Source: Chlorogloeopsis sp. ULAP01
GTDB taxonomy: Bacteria; Cyanobacteriota; Cyanobacteriia; Cyanobacteriales; Nostocaceae
Length of the DNA: 64,000 nucleotides
Reading direction: 5' to 3'
Assembly (NCBI RefSeq): GCF_030381805.1
Contig: NZ_JAUDRH010000012.1
Span: 62,001-126,000, forward strand
The notes beneath the pieces were generated by a model. That model did no database searches and had not been told where the DNA came from. It saw only the letters and a program-made list of their open reading frames with translations. The position numbers were made by a program, and so were the translations under genes. Position 1 is the stretch's first letter. The number at the start of each line of letters is the position of its first letter. Below, piece after piece: positions 43,190-51,521 of this stretch.

Positions 43190-44539
43190 TTATACGGTTG
43201 TGGTTTCCAATTCCGGTTTAGGTTTTGCTTCCTGCTTGCGTTTGCGGGATTTAGGTTTGTTAGTAGCAGGTGTATCAGATGTAGATTTCTCTTCCCGATT
43301 GGTTGTTTCATTGGATACCTGCTCTGCTTCTGGAAGTGACTCTGCTTCGGCGCTATTTTCTGCTACTGCTTCCGTGTCTGGTTTTGAGGTATCTTGAAGC
43401 TGCTGTGGTTTATTAAAATCCTGTACATCTACAGGCATAACTAGTGTTAGTTGGTCAAGTAATCCACCTACAGGAGAAATGATTACTGGCTGGAGAGGCT
43501 TGTTAAACCTGAACACGATTTCATCGGTTGAGATGTGCTTGAGTGCTTCTTGCAGGTAGCCGCTATTTAGACCAATACCGATGTTTTCTCCAACACTGGT
43601 TTGCGTTTTGATAAGTAGAGAATCTACCGCATCGCCAATATCAGTATTACCTGTCATTAATGTTGCTTGCTGGTCATTGACCTCCCATAGGATTTTGACG
43701 ATTTTGTGTTTTTTCTCTGCAAAATGGCTAATTCTTTTGAGAATTATTTCCATTCCCTTGCGTTCTACAACTATTTCGTTGGCAAAGCTTCTAGGGATAA
43801 AGCTGTTGATATTGGGGAATTGTCCTTCTAGCAACCTGGATGTAAGTTCAGCATTTGGCAGGATAAATTGAATAGTGTTTTCTCCGACTTTGAGGGTACA
43901 ACTGCTGTTTTGGGCTGCGTTCGAGAGGATTTTTTCTAACTCGGTAAGGCTTCTTCTAGGAACAGTAAATGAGAGTGGTTCGTAGCTTACTTCTAATTTG
44001 GAGGATACAAATGCAAGGCGGTGTCCGTCAGTGCTAGCACAACTCCAATTTTCACCTTGTAATTGAAAATGTACACCTGTGAGGACAAGTTTGGTTTCGT
44101 CAGTGCTGCTGCAATACAGACAAGATAAAAGTGCAGCTTGTAGCTTCTTGCTAGGGATACTGATAACGGTGGGGTTTTCTGTTTCTGGGATGCTAGGGAA
44201 ATCTTCTGCGTTTCCTCCCACAATGCGACACTTTCCCGTACTGTGGCTGATTATGCAGCTGCGATCGCTAACCTCAATATCGAGTTCGCCTGATAGATTG
44301 TTAACCGTGTCAGCTATTAGTTTGGCGTTTAGTGCTACTGTACCTGCTTGTTTTATGTTAGCTATAGAATAAGTTTTGATACTAACATTTAGGTCAGTAC
44401 CAATTACGGTGAGTTTGCCTGAGTCTGATGCTTCGATTAGCAGACTGCCAAGGATTGGGTCTACTGGTTTTGTAGATATGCCATTTTTGGCTGTTTCAAT
44501 GAGTTCTGCAAGTACAGATTGAGCAATTGTTAGTTTCAT
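43190..44539 (-). CDS. dnaN: DNA polymerase III beta sliding clamp with C-terminal extension
   Basis: About 449 residues from MKLTIAQSVLAELIETAKNG; an in-frame Met at 44569 would add ten. Three clamp domains are visible (VGGNAEDFPSIPE, FTVPRRSLTELEKILSNA and LTSRLLEGQFPNINSFIP are family hallmarks). The family usually ends at the methionine-rich strand (here LTLVMPVDV, about residue 365). After it comes an 80-residue charged, disordered tail rich in Glu, Lys and Ser. The clamp tethers polymerases and other proteins to DNA through QLxLF-type peptides, several of which occur in this window. Confidence 0.93.
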   Translation of the reverse strand: MKLTIAQSVLAELIETAKNGISTKPVDPILGSLLIEASDSGKLTVIGTDLNVSIKTYSIANIKQAGTVALNAKLIADTVNNLSGELDIEVSDRSCIISHSTGKCRIVGGNAEDFPSIPETENPTVISIPSKKLQAALLSCLYCSSTDETKLVLTGVHFQLQGENWSCASTDGHRLAFVSSKLEVSYEPLSFTVPRRSLTELEKILSNAAQNSSCTLKVGENTIQFILPNAELTSRLLEGQFPNINSFIPRSFANEIVVERKGMEIILKRISHFAEKKHKIVKILWEVNDQQATLMTGNTDIGDAVDSLLIKTQTSVGENIGIGLNSGYLQEALKHISTDEIVFRFNKPLQPVIISPVGGLLDQLTLVMPVDVQDFNKPQQLQDTSKPDTEAVAENSAEAESLPEAEQVSNETTNREEKSTSDTPATNKPKSRKRKQEAKPKPELETTTV

Positions 44540-44616
44540 TTGGGTTATATATCTTTTATGGATATTCATTCACGAGTGCTAGTTGTTACTAGCACTTATG
44601 TTTATTTTTAAAACAC

Positions 44617-45564
44617 TCAGTACGGTAAGTCCTCAATAACGGGAGTTGAAGGTGGTAGTGCCATTACTTCGTTTGTGGCTTTACCAACTAAACGGTGGTG
44701 TTCGGCGACAACAGCAGAAGTTTTACCAATGCGATAGCTAAACTCAGGGTTAGCTTGCATCAATATTTGGAATTCTGCTTCTTTGTCCTCACAGAAGAAT
44801 TCGAGGAAGTTGCTACCATCAGGGTTGGGAGATTTGTAGGATTCGACTACCGCTACCCAGGATTTATCGCGTTGGTTAATTGCTTCCTTGGGTTCGAGTG
44901 ATGGTACGAAGGTGGGTTGGAATATACCAAGGCGGTGAAATTCTTGGGATTTTTCAGCAACAGGTACATCTGCAAACCTGGCGAACGCCACTTCTAGTTC
45001 CCGTTGGAATTGTTTATAAGCTTCACCAAATCTAGAAGAAGCTACTCCTTTAATTGAGAGAACGATTGGTTTGCTGTGGAGGTTGTTGTTGTTCTCATCC
45101 ACTAGGTTAATTAAGTAGAACCGCCGCAGTACGACTTTATCTTTTCCTAGAGTTTGGTACATATCATATCCGTCACCGTACTCGTAGATACCGATAATTG
45201 CACCATCATCCCGTTGTTCGATGTACCTGGGAGAGATATCAAGAATGTGCATTCTAGGAGATTGCAGCAATACTCCCATCTCTGGCGTACCATTGGAAAA
45301 GGTATGTTTGTGGGTAGGTTCGCCTCCTTGCCAATCAATACCTCCTAAGTATTTATCCTTAATGAATAAGCCCACTTTCTCCGGCTCCATGTGGTTTATC
45401 ATTTGGCATATGCAGACATTGCTCATGGGAGCGTTATATTCTGGGTTAGCAAATTTTGATATAGCAGACTTTCTCTGTTGGAGATTATCTGGAGTTGTAG
45501 GGGAAGGTGGTTGTTCTTTTTGTTCAGATGAAGTTGTACCAGATTTGGTTGGAGTTCTAGCCAT
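44617..45564 (-). CDS. DUF5895-like cyanobacterial protein
   Basis: 315 residues. A disordered Thr/Pro/Glu N-terminus leads to a globular part with SKFANPEYNAPMSNVCICQM, VGLFIKDKYLGGIDWQ, MHILDISPRYIEQRDD and VLSIKGVASSRFGEAYKQFQ. I recall this as a cyanobacterial plasmid family (DUF5895), not verified. The C-terminus ends STPVIEDLPY, acidic with a hydrophobic tip and reminiscent of an SSB tail. Located just upstream of dnaN on the same strand, it may be a replication accessory protein. Confidence 0.55.
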   Translation of the reverse strand: MARTPTKSGTTSSEQKEQPPSPTTPDNLQQRKSAISKFANPEYNAPMSNVCICQMINHMEPEKVGLFIKDKYLGGIDWQGGEPTHKHTFSNGTPEMGVLLQSPRMHILDISPRYIEQRDDGAIIGIYEYGDGYDMYQTLGKDKVVLRRFYLINLVDENNNNLHSKPIVLSIKGVASSRFGEAYKQFQRELEVAFARFADVPVAEKSQEFHRLGIFQPTFVPSLEPKEAINQRDKSWVAVVESYKSPNPDGSNFLEFFCEDKEAEFQILMQANPEFSYRIGKTSAVVAEHHRLVGKATNEVMALPPSTPVIEDLPY

Positions 45565-45617
45565 AATTATTGTTGTTGAACTAGTTCAAATAAGGTGTGC
45601 ATTTGCATATGTCGTGG

Positions 45618-45656
45618 TAAAAAAATAAAGCCGCCTGGATGTAAAAGACGACTTAG
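45618..45656 (-). terminator. Rho-independent terminator
   Basis: On the minus strand AAGTCGTCT and AGGCGGCTT pair with wobbles and are followed by TATTTTTTT. It lies about 40 bp after the stop of the methyltransferase gene, so it ends the long PRTRC-to-methyltransferase unit. Confidence 0.65.
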
Positions 45657-45695
45657 TAGATTTAATCGATTTAACAATATGAAGGTTGCTGTACA

Positions 45696-46760
45696 TTATG
45701 GCTTGTGCATTTTGATGATTCGGGTGGTTACACCTGTGGGGTTATTTGATTTAAGAAAGGCATTTTTGGGTAAAGATTCATCGTATGCATTCCAACTTTC
45801 CAACCATTCTTTAAATTCTCGATATTTGCGGTTAAAGAATACTGATTCTGGAACAATTGCTATTAGTATTCCTCCTGATTGAATTAGCTCCCATGCATGA
45901 TAAATATGTTCTACTAGCTGAGAGAATGGAGGATTCATGATGACGTGCGAGTAGAGATTATCTGTGGTATAACTTGGAAAATCTCTACCAACTAAATTAA
46001 ACCCTTTGAGTTCGAGCATTCTGCGTAGAGTTGGGTTAATTTCTACTACTTCTAAATCCACTTGGGGGTATTTTTCGATAATCGCTTTGGCGATACAGCC
46101 AGAACCAGCACTTGGTTCAAGTATGCGAGAGTTTTCGTTAATTTCTGCTAATTGAATAAGGCGTTTACAAACATCAGGCGGTGTGGGGAAGAAATCTTTC
46201 CATGTCATCCCGATAATTTCCAATTCTAACTTGTTTAACTCCTGTTGAGTTGTACTTATCTCTTGGGGTTTAACATATAGTTGAATTTCCCTAATAGCAG
46301 ATACAATTTCGCCTGCATTGTAGATACTTGCACGGTTGAGAGAATTTACCCAATCTTGGTAATATTTCTCGTTAAGGGTTTCTTGCAGTTCCTGGGGAGT
46401 TTTTCCCTGTTGAGAAATTCTAAACAGTGTCTCAACCTGTGACTTTTGAGAGATACCGCGCAGTACTTCGGGGATATTTCCCTTTTCCCACATTTGTGCG
46501 ATCGCAAGCAACCAAGACTGGATTGTTTGTAATTCCATCCCTTCAGCGATAATCCCTTGGGCGATGCGCTTGCGGCGTTTAGTTGCTCTTTGGTTCCCAA
46601 TAGCAGGATTGAGCTTTGCATCAATAGTTTTCTGCATTGATGTGGCTAGTTCTCGCAGCTTTGCAGCTTTTGTGGGGTTAGGTATATTGAAATTGAAAGT
46701 AAGGGTGTCGGCGGTGTCTGCTTGCGTTCCAGCTTTAAACAGTGATAGTGATAGCTGCAT
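45696..46760 (-). CDS. DNA adenine methyltransferase-like protein with N-terminal clamp-type motif
   Basis: 354 residues. SAM-binding motif I RILEPSAGSGCIAKAI, acidic motif II (LEVVEINPTLRRML) and catalytic motif IV NPPF in VIMNPPFSQLVEHIY mark an amino-methyltransferase for adenine. The N-terminal 180 residues are helical and may recognise DNA. Residues 2-7, QLSLSL, match the hexapeptide clamp-binding consensus QLxLxL (as at the N-terminus of Hda). Its start overlaps the previous gene by 26 bp. It may methylate newly made plasmid DNA at the clamp. Confidence 0.8.
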   Translation of the reverse strand: MQLSLSLFKAGTQADTADTLTFNFNIPNPTKAAKLRELATSMQKTIDAKLNPAIGNQRATKRRKRIAQGIIAEGMELQTIQSWLLAIAQMWEKGNIPEVLRGISQKSQVETLFRISQQGKTPQELQETLNEKYYQDWVNSLNRASIYNAGEIVSAIREIQLYVKPQEISTTQQELNKLELEIIGMTWKDFFPTPPDVCKRLIQLAEINENSRILEPSAGSGCIAKAIIEKYPQVDLEVVEINPTLRRMLELKGFNLVGRDFPSYTTDNLYSHVIMNPPFSQLVEHIYHAWELIQSGGILIAIVPESVFFNRKYREFKEWLESWNAYDESLPKNAFLKSNNPTGVTTRIIKMHKP

Positions 46761-47061
46761 TTTCCTTCAAATCCTTGAGCGCGCATTCGACTATAAGAGA
46801 TTCCTCTACATTCCAGGCTTTGACTTCCCAAGGGGTAGTTAGGCGTTCGCTTGGGCGAACAATCGCTTTTGAGCATTTTTCCTTGCAGGTAATCCATTTA
46901 AGGAATTTGTCTGCTTTTTCTTTGGAGTCAAACCCAAAGTAAGAAGTGATTCTTCTGCCTTTGGGATTTGTTATAGTTCCGACTCTTGGTGATAGGATAT
47001 TGAAAGTCCACCCATTAGATGTAAGTTCGATTTTTTTGACTTTAATTTCCGAAGAATTCAT
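46735..47061 (-). CDS. Hypothetical protein between nuclease-like and methyltransferase genes
   Basis: 108 residues. It has a central basic stretch (SPRVGTITNPKGRRITSYFG) and a C-terminal acidic part (LIVECALKDLKENAA). It starts in an ATGA overlap with the upstream gene and overlaps the methyltransferase start downstream, so it is translated as part of one unit. No domain recognised. Confidence 0.6.
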   Translation of the reverse strand: MNSSEIKVKKIELTSNGWTFNILSPRVGTITNPKGRRITSYFGFDSKEKADKFLKWITCKEKCSKAIVRPSERLTTPWEVKAWNVEESLIVECALKDLKENAAITITV

Positions 47062-47759
47062 AATTCGACTTCTGGGATAGCGTCTAGGTATTCTTGAGTT
47101 GAAATTTCTTTATTCATCCACCTTTGATGGATTATCTCCAAGTCTTCTTGTTGAGTTTCTTCTGCAATATCTTCCACAAAAAACTGTTTTAAAATTGATA
47201 AAAGCCTTTCTTTGAAGACTTGATTTTTTACTTGTGAATAGGTAAACTGATAGATATTATCTGTATTGACAAACAGGTAGATTAAGTTAATATGTTCGGG
47301 AGGTAATTGAGTTTTTTCGTGTAATAGAAATAATCTGAGTTGTGTATTCAATGAATTTTCTAGTACTTGGAAATTGGATAGTTTTTGAATAGTCCAATCT
47401 ATTCCAATCACTTGTTTATCTTGGTAGATGATTAAGTCGTAATTAGCGTGTAATAACTGCAACTTGTAAAGATATTGCACTTCGGCATTCCATTCTTTGC
47501 TGCCAGGAATTTCTAGAAATGGTTTGACCGCTTTTACCCACTTGTCTATTTGAGGATATGCTTCTAATAGAGGTTCTACTGGTAAGCCTAACCCAATTTG
47601 TTGCATGATCAGGTGAAACTCACCACCAAGTTTTTCACCTGGGCTAATTGGGATTAGCCTTGTATTTACTTTTGAGTTTTTGCTTTCCTGTTCAATATTT
47701 TCTAACTGAATTGGATTGAATTTGTTCATCATAAATATCTGTCGTGATTGATTTTTCAA
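47058..47759 (-). CDS. PD-(D/E)XK-like nuclease relative with altered catalytic motif
   Basis: 233 residues; a native start at MNKFNPIQL is possible. It resembles a cyanobacterial RecB/Cas4-type family: GGEFHLIMQQIGLGLPVEPLL, a middle WNAEVQYLYKLQLL... YDLIIYQDKQVIGIDWTI, and TQLRLFLLHEKTQLPPEHINL. In active relatives the strand ends in DWK; here it is DWT-Ile-Gln-Lys, so the catalytic lysine is missing or shifted. It is downstream of the PRTRC cassette on the same strand. Confidence 0.5.
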   Translation of the reverse strand: MKNQSRQIFMMNKFNPIQLENIEQESKNSKVNTRLIPISPGEKLGGEFHLIMQQIGLGLPVEPLLEAYPQIDKWVKAVKPFLEIPGSKEWNAEVQYLYKLQLLHANYDLIIYQDKQVIGIDWTIQKLSNFQVLENSLNTQLRLFLLHEKTQLPPEHINLIYLFVNTDNIYQFTYSQVKNQVFKERLLSILKQFFVEDIAEETQQEDLEIIHQRWMNKEISTQEYLDAIPEVEL

Positions 47760-47795
47760 GACAGATATGTGTTAACTATTTGTGGTGATTATTAT

Positions 47796-48629
47796 TTAAA
47801 CTTGCTGGTATTTTTCAAGGTTGGTAATTGTGGTTTGGATGCTGCGACAGGACATGGTATTTAGATCGAAATAACTGGCGAACTTTGTGATTTTTCCTGT
47901 CAGGGTTAACTCTAAGAGGTATTGGGACGCGATCGCTGATGTCATGCGGTTAACAAACAACGATTGGTAGTTAAGTATTTGAATTTCCGCACACGACAGA
48001 TTATTGGTGTTGAGTTCTTCTGGTTTGGGAAGTAGCAATTCGGGATGTATCAGCGCTGGTGAAGGTAGCTGTTTCCAGAATGAGGGAGTTTTTGGGTTGT
48101 CGCAACTATTTATAATGTAAAACTCCTGGTGGGTTCCCAATAGAATTTGTCCAGAGTGTGAACTATTGCCGCAGTCTAGCCAGAATATAGAAGCTTGTTC
48201 GCGAAGGCTATTATATTCCAAGCACGAGTGAATTTGCGCCCTGGCGGCGGCATTATCCACACAGCCTATAATAACCGTCAGTCTGTTCCACCTGTATTTG
48301 TTCATATAGTTGGGTGAAAACCAATCCAAAATCGCCTTTACCTCTAACCCGTACTTGGCGCTACACCTGGTAGCAAGACACCTAGCTTTAGGCAAACCCA
48401 CCTCAGCTGCTTGGTAGTTTTGCCGGGCGATATTTTTAGGTTCGACTGTATCTCCGTCGATGATGGTAAGACTGGCTTCCTTGCCTACTCGGTTTAGTTG
48501 CAGCATGAGGCGGCACACTTCTTCAGCAAGATATCCTCCAGTACCGCCAGCACCTATCAAGATAAAGTCTACTTTCTGGTGGGGGTGGGGAACAACGGGG
48601 TAAGCTTTTTCACAGTCGAGTTGGATCAT
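47796..48629 (-). CDS. PRTRC system ThiF-family (E1-like) adenylyltransferase
   Basis: 277 residues. Nucleotide loop GAGGTGG (26-32), IIDGDTVEPKNIARQNY (Asp58/Asp60, Arg69) and GCVDNAAAR (Asp125) are the ThiF/E1 active-site elements. Cys213 in LSCAEIQ is a candidate thioester residue. The C-terminus (FVNRMTSAIASQYLLELTLT) matches the PRTRC ThiF type. It would activate the C-terminus of a ubiquitin-like protein with ATP. It starts inside the stop of the JAB gene (ATGA overlap). Confidence 0.9.
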   Translation of the reverse strand: MIQLDCEKAYPVVPHPHQKVDFILIGAGGTGGYLAEEVCRLMLQLNRVGKEASLTIIDGDTVEPKNIARQNYQAAEVGLPKARCLATRCSAKYGLEVKAILDWFSPNYMNKYRWNRLTVIIGCVDNAAARAQIHSCLEYNSLREQASIFWLDCGNSSHSGQILLGTHQEFYIINSCDNPKTPSFWKQLPSPALIHPELLLPKPEELNTNNLSCAEIQILNYQSLFVNRMTSAIASQYLLELTLTGKITKFASYFDLNTMSCRSIQTTITNLEKYQQV

Positions 48630-49204
48630 GGTTCAAATATAAAATTGGGAGCAATTTCAAAAAAGTGGTTATATATCCCTAACCTGCTGTATATTGTGGG
48701 GATTGTATTAACTGTCCCGACTATTGCAAATACGCGAAATTTCCCTGATTCCTCTTGGTTGTCTTGGCTACTGGGAATTGCTTTCATGCAGCCATGTGAA
48801 TGTACTTCAACCAGTGCTTGCCTATATTGAGGGTTGTCTTGTTGTAGCGATCGCACGTGAGTCGATGATGCTTCCTGCATCGGAGTGTGTAACCACCAGC
48901 GATTATTCTCAACTCCCAGGTAGAAAAGTATTTCCTGATGGGGATTAACCCTTGCAGTATTAACGATGTCTGCAATCATACTTGCTGGCACTCTCGGTAC
49001 ATTTAACTTGAGATAAGGTTGTATTTCTGCTAACCCTGGTATCTTAGTACGGGCGATTGGCAGGCAAATTTCTAGTTCCGGGCGGTGCGATCGCAAAAAG
49101 ACTCCATTAGCTGCAACCCAATATTCCTGAAGTTTTTGACTGTATGGGGGAAGGTTGGGATCGAATGTGTAGTAGTGACTGATGAAGGGATTACTCATGT
49201 TCAA
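48626..49204 (-). CDS. PRTRC system protein A (JAB/MPN metalloprotease-like)
   Basis: 192 residues. JAMM zinc site: Glu91 in EILFYLGVE, His135 and His137 in VEVHSHG, Ser145/146 and Asp148 in PSSQDNQ; the full motif is present. The tail with SRLGIYNHFFEI fits the PRTRC-A group. JAB peptidases remove or trim ubiquitin-like proteins; here it would process protein C or deconjugate it. It overlaps protein B upstream by 14 bp and ThiF downstream by 4 bp. Confidence 0.9.
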   Translation of the reverse strand: MNMSNPFISHYYTFDPNLPPYSQKLQEYWVAANGVFLRSHRPELEICLPIARTKIPGLAEIQPYLKLNVPRVPASMIADIVNTARVNPHQEILFYLGVENNRWWLHTPMQEASSTHVRSLQQDNPQYRQALVEVHSHGCMKAIPSSQDNQEESGKFRVFAIVGTVNTIPTIYSRLGIYNHFFEIAPNFIFEP

Positions 49205-49889
49205 ATAGATACTTGGGTATGTCGTTAGGGCTTTTAATTCTTTGGTAGCTGCAACTTACTAATTCTTTGACTGGGAAGGATTTTGCACCCTGCAAACTGA
49301 TTAGTAGGTTGCAAACATTGTGAGGATGCGATCTACACTTGTTCTGACTTAAATCCTGGTTAAAAGGGCTGTTCCAGAACAATTGCCAAGCTTTATTTAT
49401 TGAGTCAGGATTGCAAGTAGGTGGGGTATTTTTACCGAAACAAATTCTATTCGAGTCATTCCAAATATTTGGTAAAGGCGCTTTGTATAACTGACAATCC
49501 TGCTTAAAGATTTTTCCCTTAATTACCCATAGATAGTAGCTGCTATAATTTCCAGCAAATATAAATCCTGGCATGGGAACAGTTATGGTTTTATTCCCTT
49601 CTAAAAGTTGTATTGTGATTGAGTATTTTTGAGGCGGGTAAAATTGAATAATACCTTCTCCGTTTGGTGTTTTCCCCCACCATAAAGTATTGGGAGATAA
49701 CCATTCAGAACTAACGGTTTTAGCTGTAAATGCTTTTTCTACAGCTTCAGGTGATATAAACTTATGGCTAGTTTTATTCTCTTCTTTCTCTACTAAAACA
49801 AATTGACCTTTAAGTATGATTAAATGTCCTAGTACTTCTTGTTGTGGAATATTTGCAAGGATAGTTTGGGCGTTTACTTCTACATTCAT
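49191..49889 (-). CDS. PRTRC system protein B (E2-like)
   Basis: 232 residues. PRTRC-B hallmarks: FISPEAVEKAFTAK, WLSPNTLWWGKTPNGEGI, FYPPQKYSITIQL, PMPGFIFAG, YYLWVIKG and LYKAPLPNIWNDSNRICFG. I recall that this group overlaps the prokaryotic E2 family D (Prok-E2_D); the conserved Cys150 in RICFG would then be the catalytic Cys. It overlaps protein F (4 bp) and A (14 bp), so it is translated within the cassette. Confidence 0.87.
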   Translation of the reverse strand: MNVEVNAQTILANIPQQEVLGHLIILKGQFVLVEKEENKTSHKFISPEAVEKAFTAKTVSSEWLSPNTLWWGKTPNGEGIIQFYPPQKYSITIQLLEGNKTITVPMPGFIFAGNYSSYYLWVIKGKIFKQDCQLYKAPLPNIWNDSNRICFGKNTPPTCNPDSINKAWQLFWNSPFNQDLSQNKCRSHPHNVCNLLISLQGAKSFPVKELVSCSYQRIKSPNDIPKYLFEHE

Positions 49890-50608
49890 TTGGCAGCTTT
49901 ATTCCAGATTCTGATGATTTTATTTCGATTAGCTACTGATGTTTTTATCCAGTCGGATAACTCTTGAAATTGGTCTAACATGATAGTAGCTTCTTGCCAT
50001 TTTTGAGCTAGAAAGACTATATTTTCTTCAGTCCAATCCCACCAATCTCCAGTTTCATAAGTTGTATCTAACCAGATGTTGCCTGTCGAGTAGTCCAGAA
50101 TGCTAAGGCTAGTTGCTAAATATTGAAGGGGTGATTTAAACTTATTACAGATTTTCACAAGCTTTTGAAAATCTATATCCTCTACTCTTGCTATATAGTC
50201 AGGCTCAAATCCAAACTTCTCTTCCCAATATTCAAGCTGATACCCATTTCCCATAACCGACAGTAAGAACTTTTCGCTTGTTTCTAGACCTTCAAAGTCA
50301 TTCTCCCACCATTCGATTATTTGTGGGACTATGGGAATATATTCATACTTGTCACAAGCTTCTATTTCATCAACAAATTCAACAGGGAATAGGTTTGAAT
50401 CTACTAGCTGAATAAATTCAATTTCTCTATCTGAATAAATGCAATCAGGATGTGCTTTTCTATCGAGAGGAGTTATTGACTCATTCCACTGTTCTGGAAA
50501 TAATTTTTGGTATAAGCTGAGTAAGTTTGCTTTTTGAGAGAGATTTTCCAGATAGATGATTGTTTCTTTGCAGATAATGGGTATTTTGAATAGTTCTAGT
50601 GATATCAT
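49886..50608 (-). CDS. PRTRC system protein F
   Basis: 240 residues, shorter than typical PRTRC-F, mainly at the N-terminus. The C-terminal half has the family pattern SLSILDYSTGNIWLDTTYE, then EENIVFLAQKWQEA and LSDWIKTSVANRNKIIRIW. Function unknown; acidic and tryptophan-rich, probably a protein-interaction module. Start overlaps nothing; its stop overlaps the start of protein B by 4 bp. Confidence 0.75.
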   Translation of the reverse strand: MISLELFKIPIICKETIIYLENLSQKANLLSLYQKLFPEQWNESITPLDRKAHPDCIYSDREIEFIQLVDSNLFPVEFVDEIEACDKYEYIPIVPQIIEWWENDFEGLETSEKFLLSVMGNGYQLEYWEEKFGFEPDYIARVEDIDFQKLVKICNKFKSPLQYLATSLSILDYSTGNIWLDTTYETGDWWDWTEENIVFLAQKWQEATIMLDQFQELSDWIKTSVANRNKIIRIWNKAAK

Positions 50609-50652
50609 AATTATGATGACTGCCGCTACGCGCAGATAGCGGCATTGTTTGA

Positions 50653-51075
50653 CTACAGTACTGGGTAAATGCTGGGGATAGATGGTTGTTGTTTGAGAAA
50701 ATTAGAAACTTTTTCTGTATATATCTCCCAGCTTTCTCCTACTTTGATTGTATGGGTTATTTCTGCTTGGATACTAATCAAAAGTTCTAGAGGTAGTTGA
50801 TTTTTAATTTCTAAAAGTTTTAACTTCCAAGCTAATTCAAACGCTGGGTTAATTTGTTCTGGTGCTAATTTGAGTTCGGTGATACAATTACCCTTAGTTC
50901 CAGCGCGTTTAACTAGCCTGATTTCGGTTGTATCTCCTGTAGTTGTCCGAGTGATTTCGGCATTAGCATATTCTGGGAAATATGTGCTGATAGCAAGTCT
51001 GATTTTCTCATCGTTGCTTGCTGTTTCTTCTGGGATAGGGACTTGTTGACCTTCGATGATAGCGATATAATTCAT
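50653..51075 (-). CDS. PRTRC system protein C (ubiquitin-like) with C-terminal extension
   Basis: 140 residues. Residues 3-62 match PRTRC-C: IAIIEGQQVPIPEETAS, STYFPEYANAEITR, TEIRLVKRAGTKG. The R-A-x-GTKG end (56-62) is the family's characteristic terminus and would be the modification end of a ubiquitin-like fold (related to the Prok_Ub group as I recall). Normal PRTRC-C proteins stop near there; this one carries about 78 extra residues (ELKLAPEQINPAFELAWKLK, helical), which a JAB peptidase would have to remove or which act independently. It is 5 bp from protein E. Confidence 0.8.
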   Translation of the reverse strand: MNYIAIIEGQQVPIPEETASNDEKIRLAISTYFPEYANAEITRTTTGDTTEIRLVKRAGTKGNCITELKLAPEQINPAFELAWKLKLLEIKNQLPLELLISIQAEITHTIKVGESWEIYTEKVSNFLKQQPSIPSIYPVL

Positions 51076-51080
51076 GATGA

Positions 51081-51521
51081 TTAGAACAGTGAAAGTTGTT
51101 TTTTGTTAGATTCGACTTCTTGATAATTGGCTGGTAACTCTCGCTTTTGTATTTGTTTCTTTTGGTTAGAACTTTTGGTAGTGACTTTTGTTTTTTCAGC
51201 AGCTTCAATGATTTTGGGTAGTGCTTCTTCTAACTGGTGAATGTAGTCTCTGAGCATTGGTTGTGAAGTTATTTCCTGATAGTTGATAGTTTCAATGATG
51301 GGTGGTGCGTTTCTGATACCAATTGATAGGATGGCTTGTTGCTCATCTGGATGAATGAGTATGGTTATTAAATATGTTTTGGAATTTAGAGTGCTGTTAT
51401 CATCAACTTGCTCATCAATTTCATCATCTTCTGCGTTATTATTGTTACTAGAATTTAAATCACTACCGTAACTAACTTTGGGGTTAGTTATACTTTCCTG
51501 GTTTTGGTCTTGATTGTTCAT
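51081..51521 (-). CDS. PRTRC system protein E with clamp-binding C-terminus
   Basis: 146 residues. The first 45 are disordered (Asn/Asp/Glu-rich). Then come the PRTRC-E-like pattern TYLITILIHPDEQQAILSIG and LRDYIHQLEEALPKIIEAAE and a lysine/threonine-rich tail. The final residues are KKQLSLF, an exact clamp-binding pentapeptide. This suggests that the cassette docks on the plasmid beta clamp. The gene starts in an overlap with the primase-polymerase stop (4 bp). Confidence 0.78.
   Translation of the reverse strand: MNNQDQNQESITNPKVSYGSDLNSSNNNNAEDDEIDEQVDDNSTLNSKTYLITILIHPDEQQAILSIGIRNAPPIIETINYQEITSQPMLRDYIHQLEEALPKIIEAAEKTKVTTKSSNQKKQIQKRELPANYQEVESNKKQLSLF

Noticed and set aside
47310..47400. 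Internal QLRLF in the nuclease-like protein as a clamp-binding motif
   Set aside because: It lies in the middle of a conserved helix where relatives have QTRLYLY-type sequence, so it is buried and belongs to the fold, not a terminal peptide.
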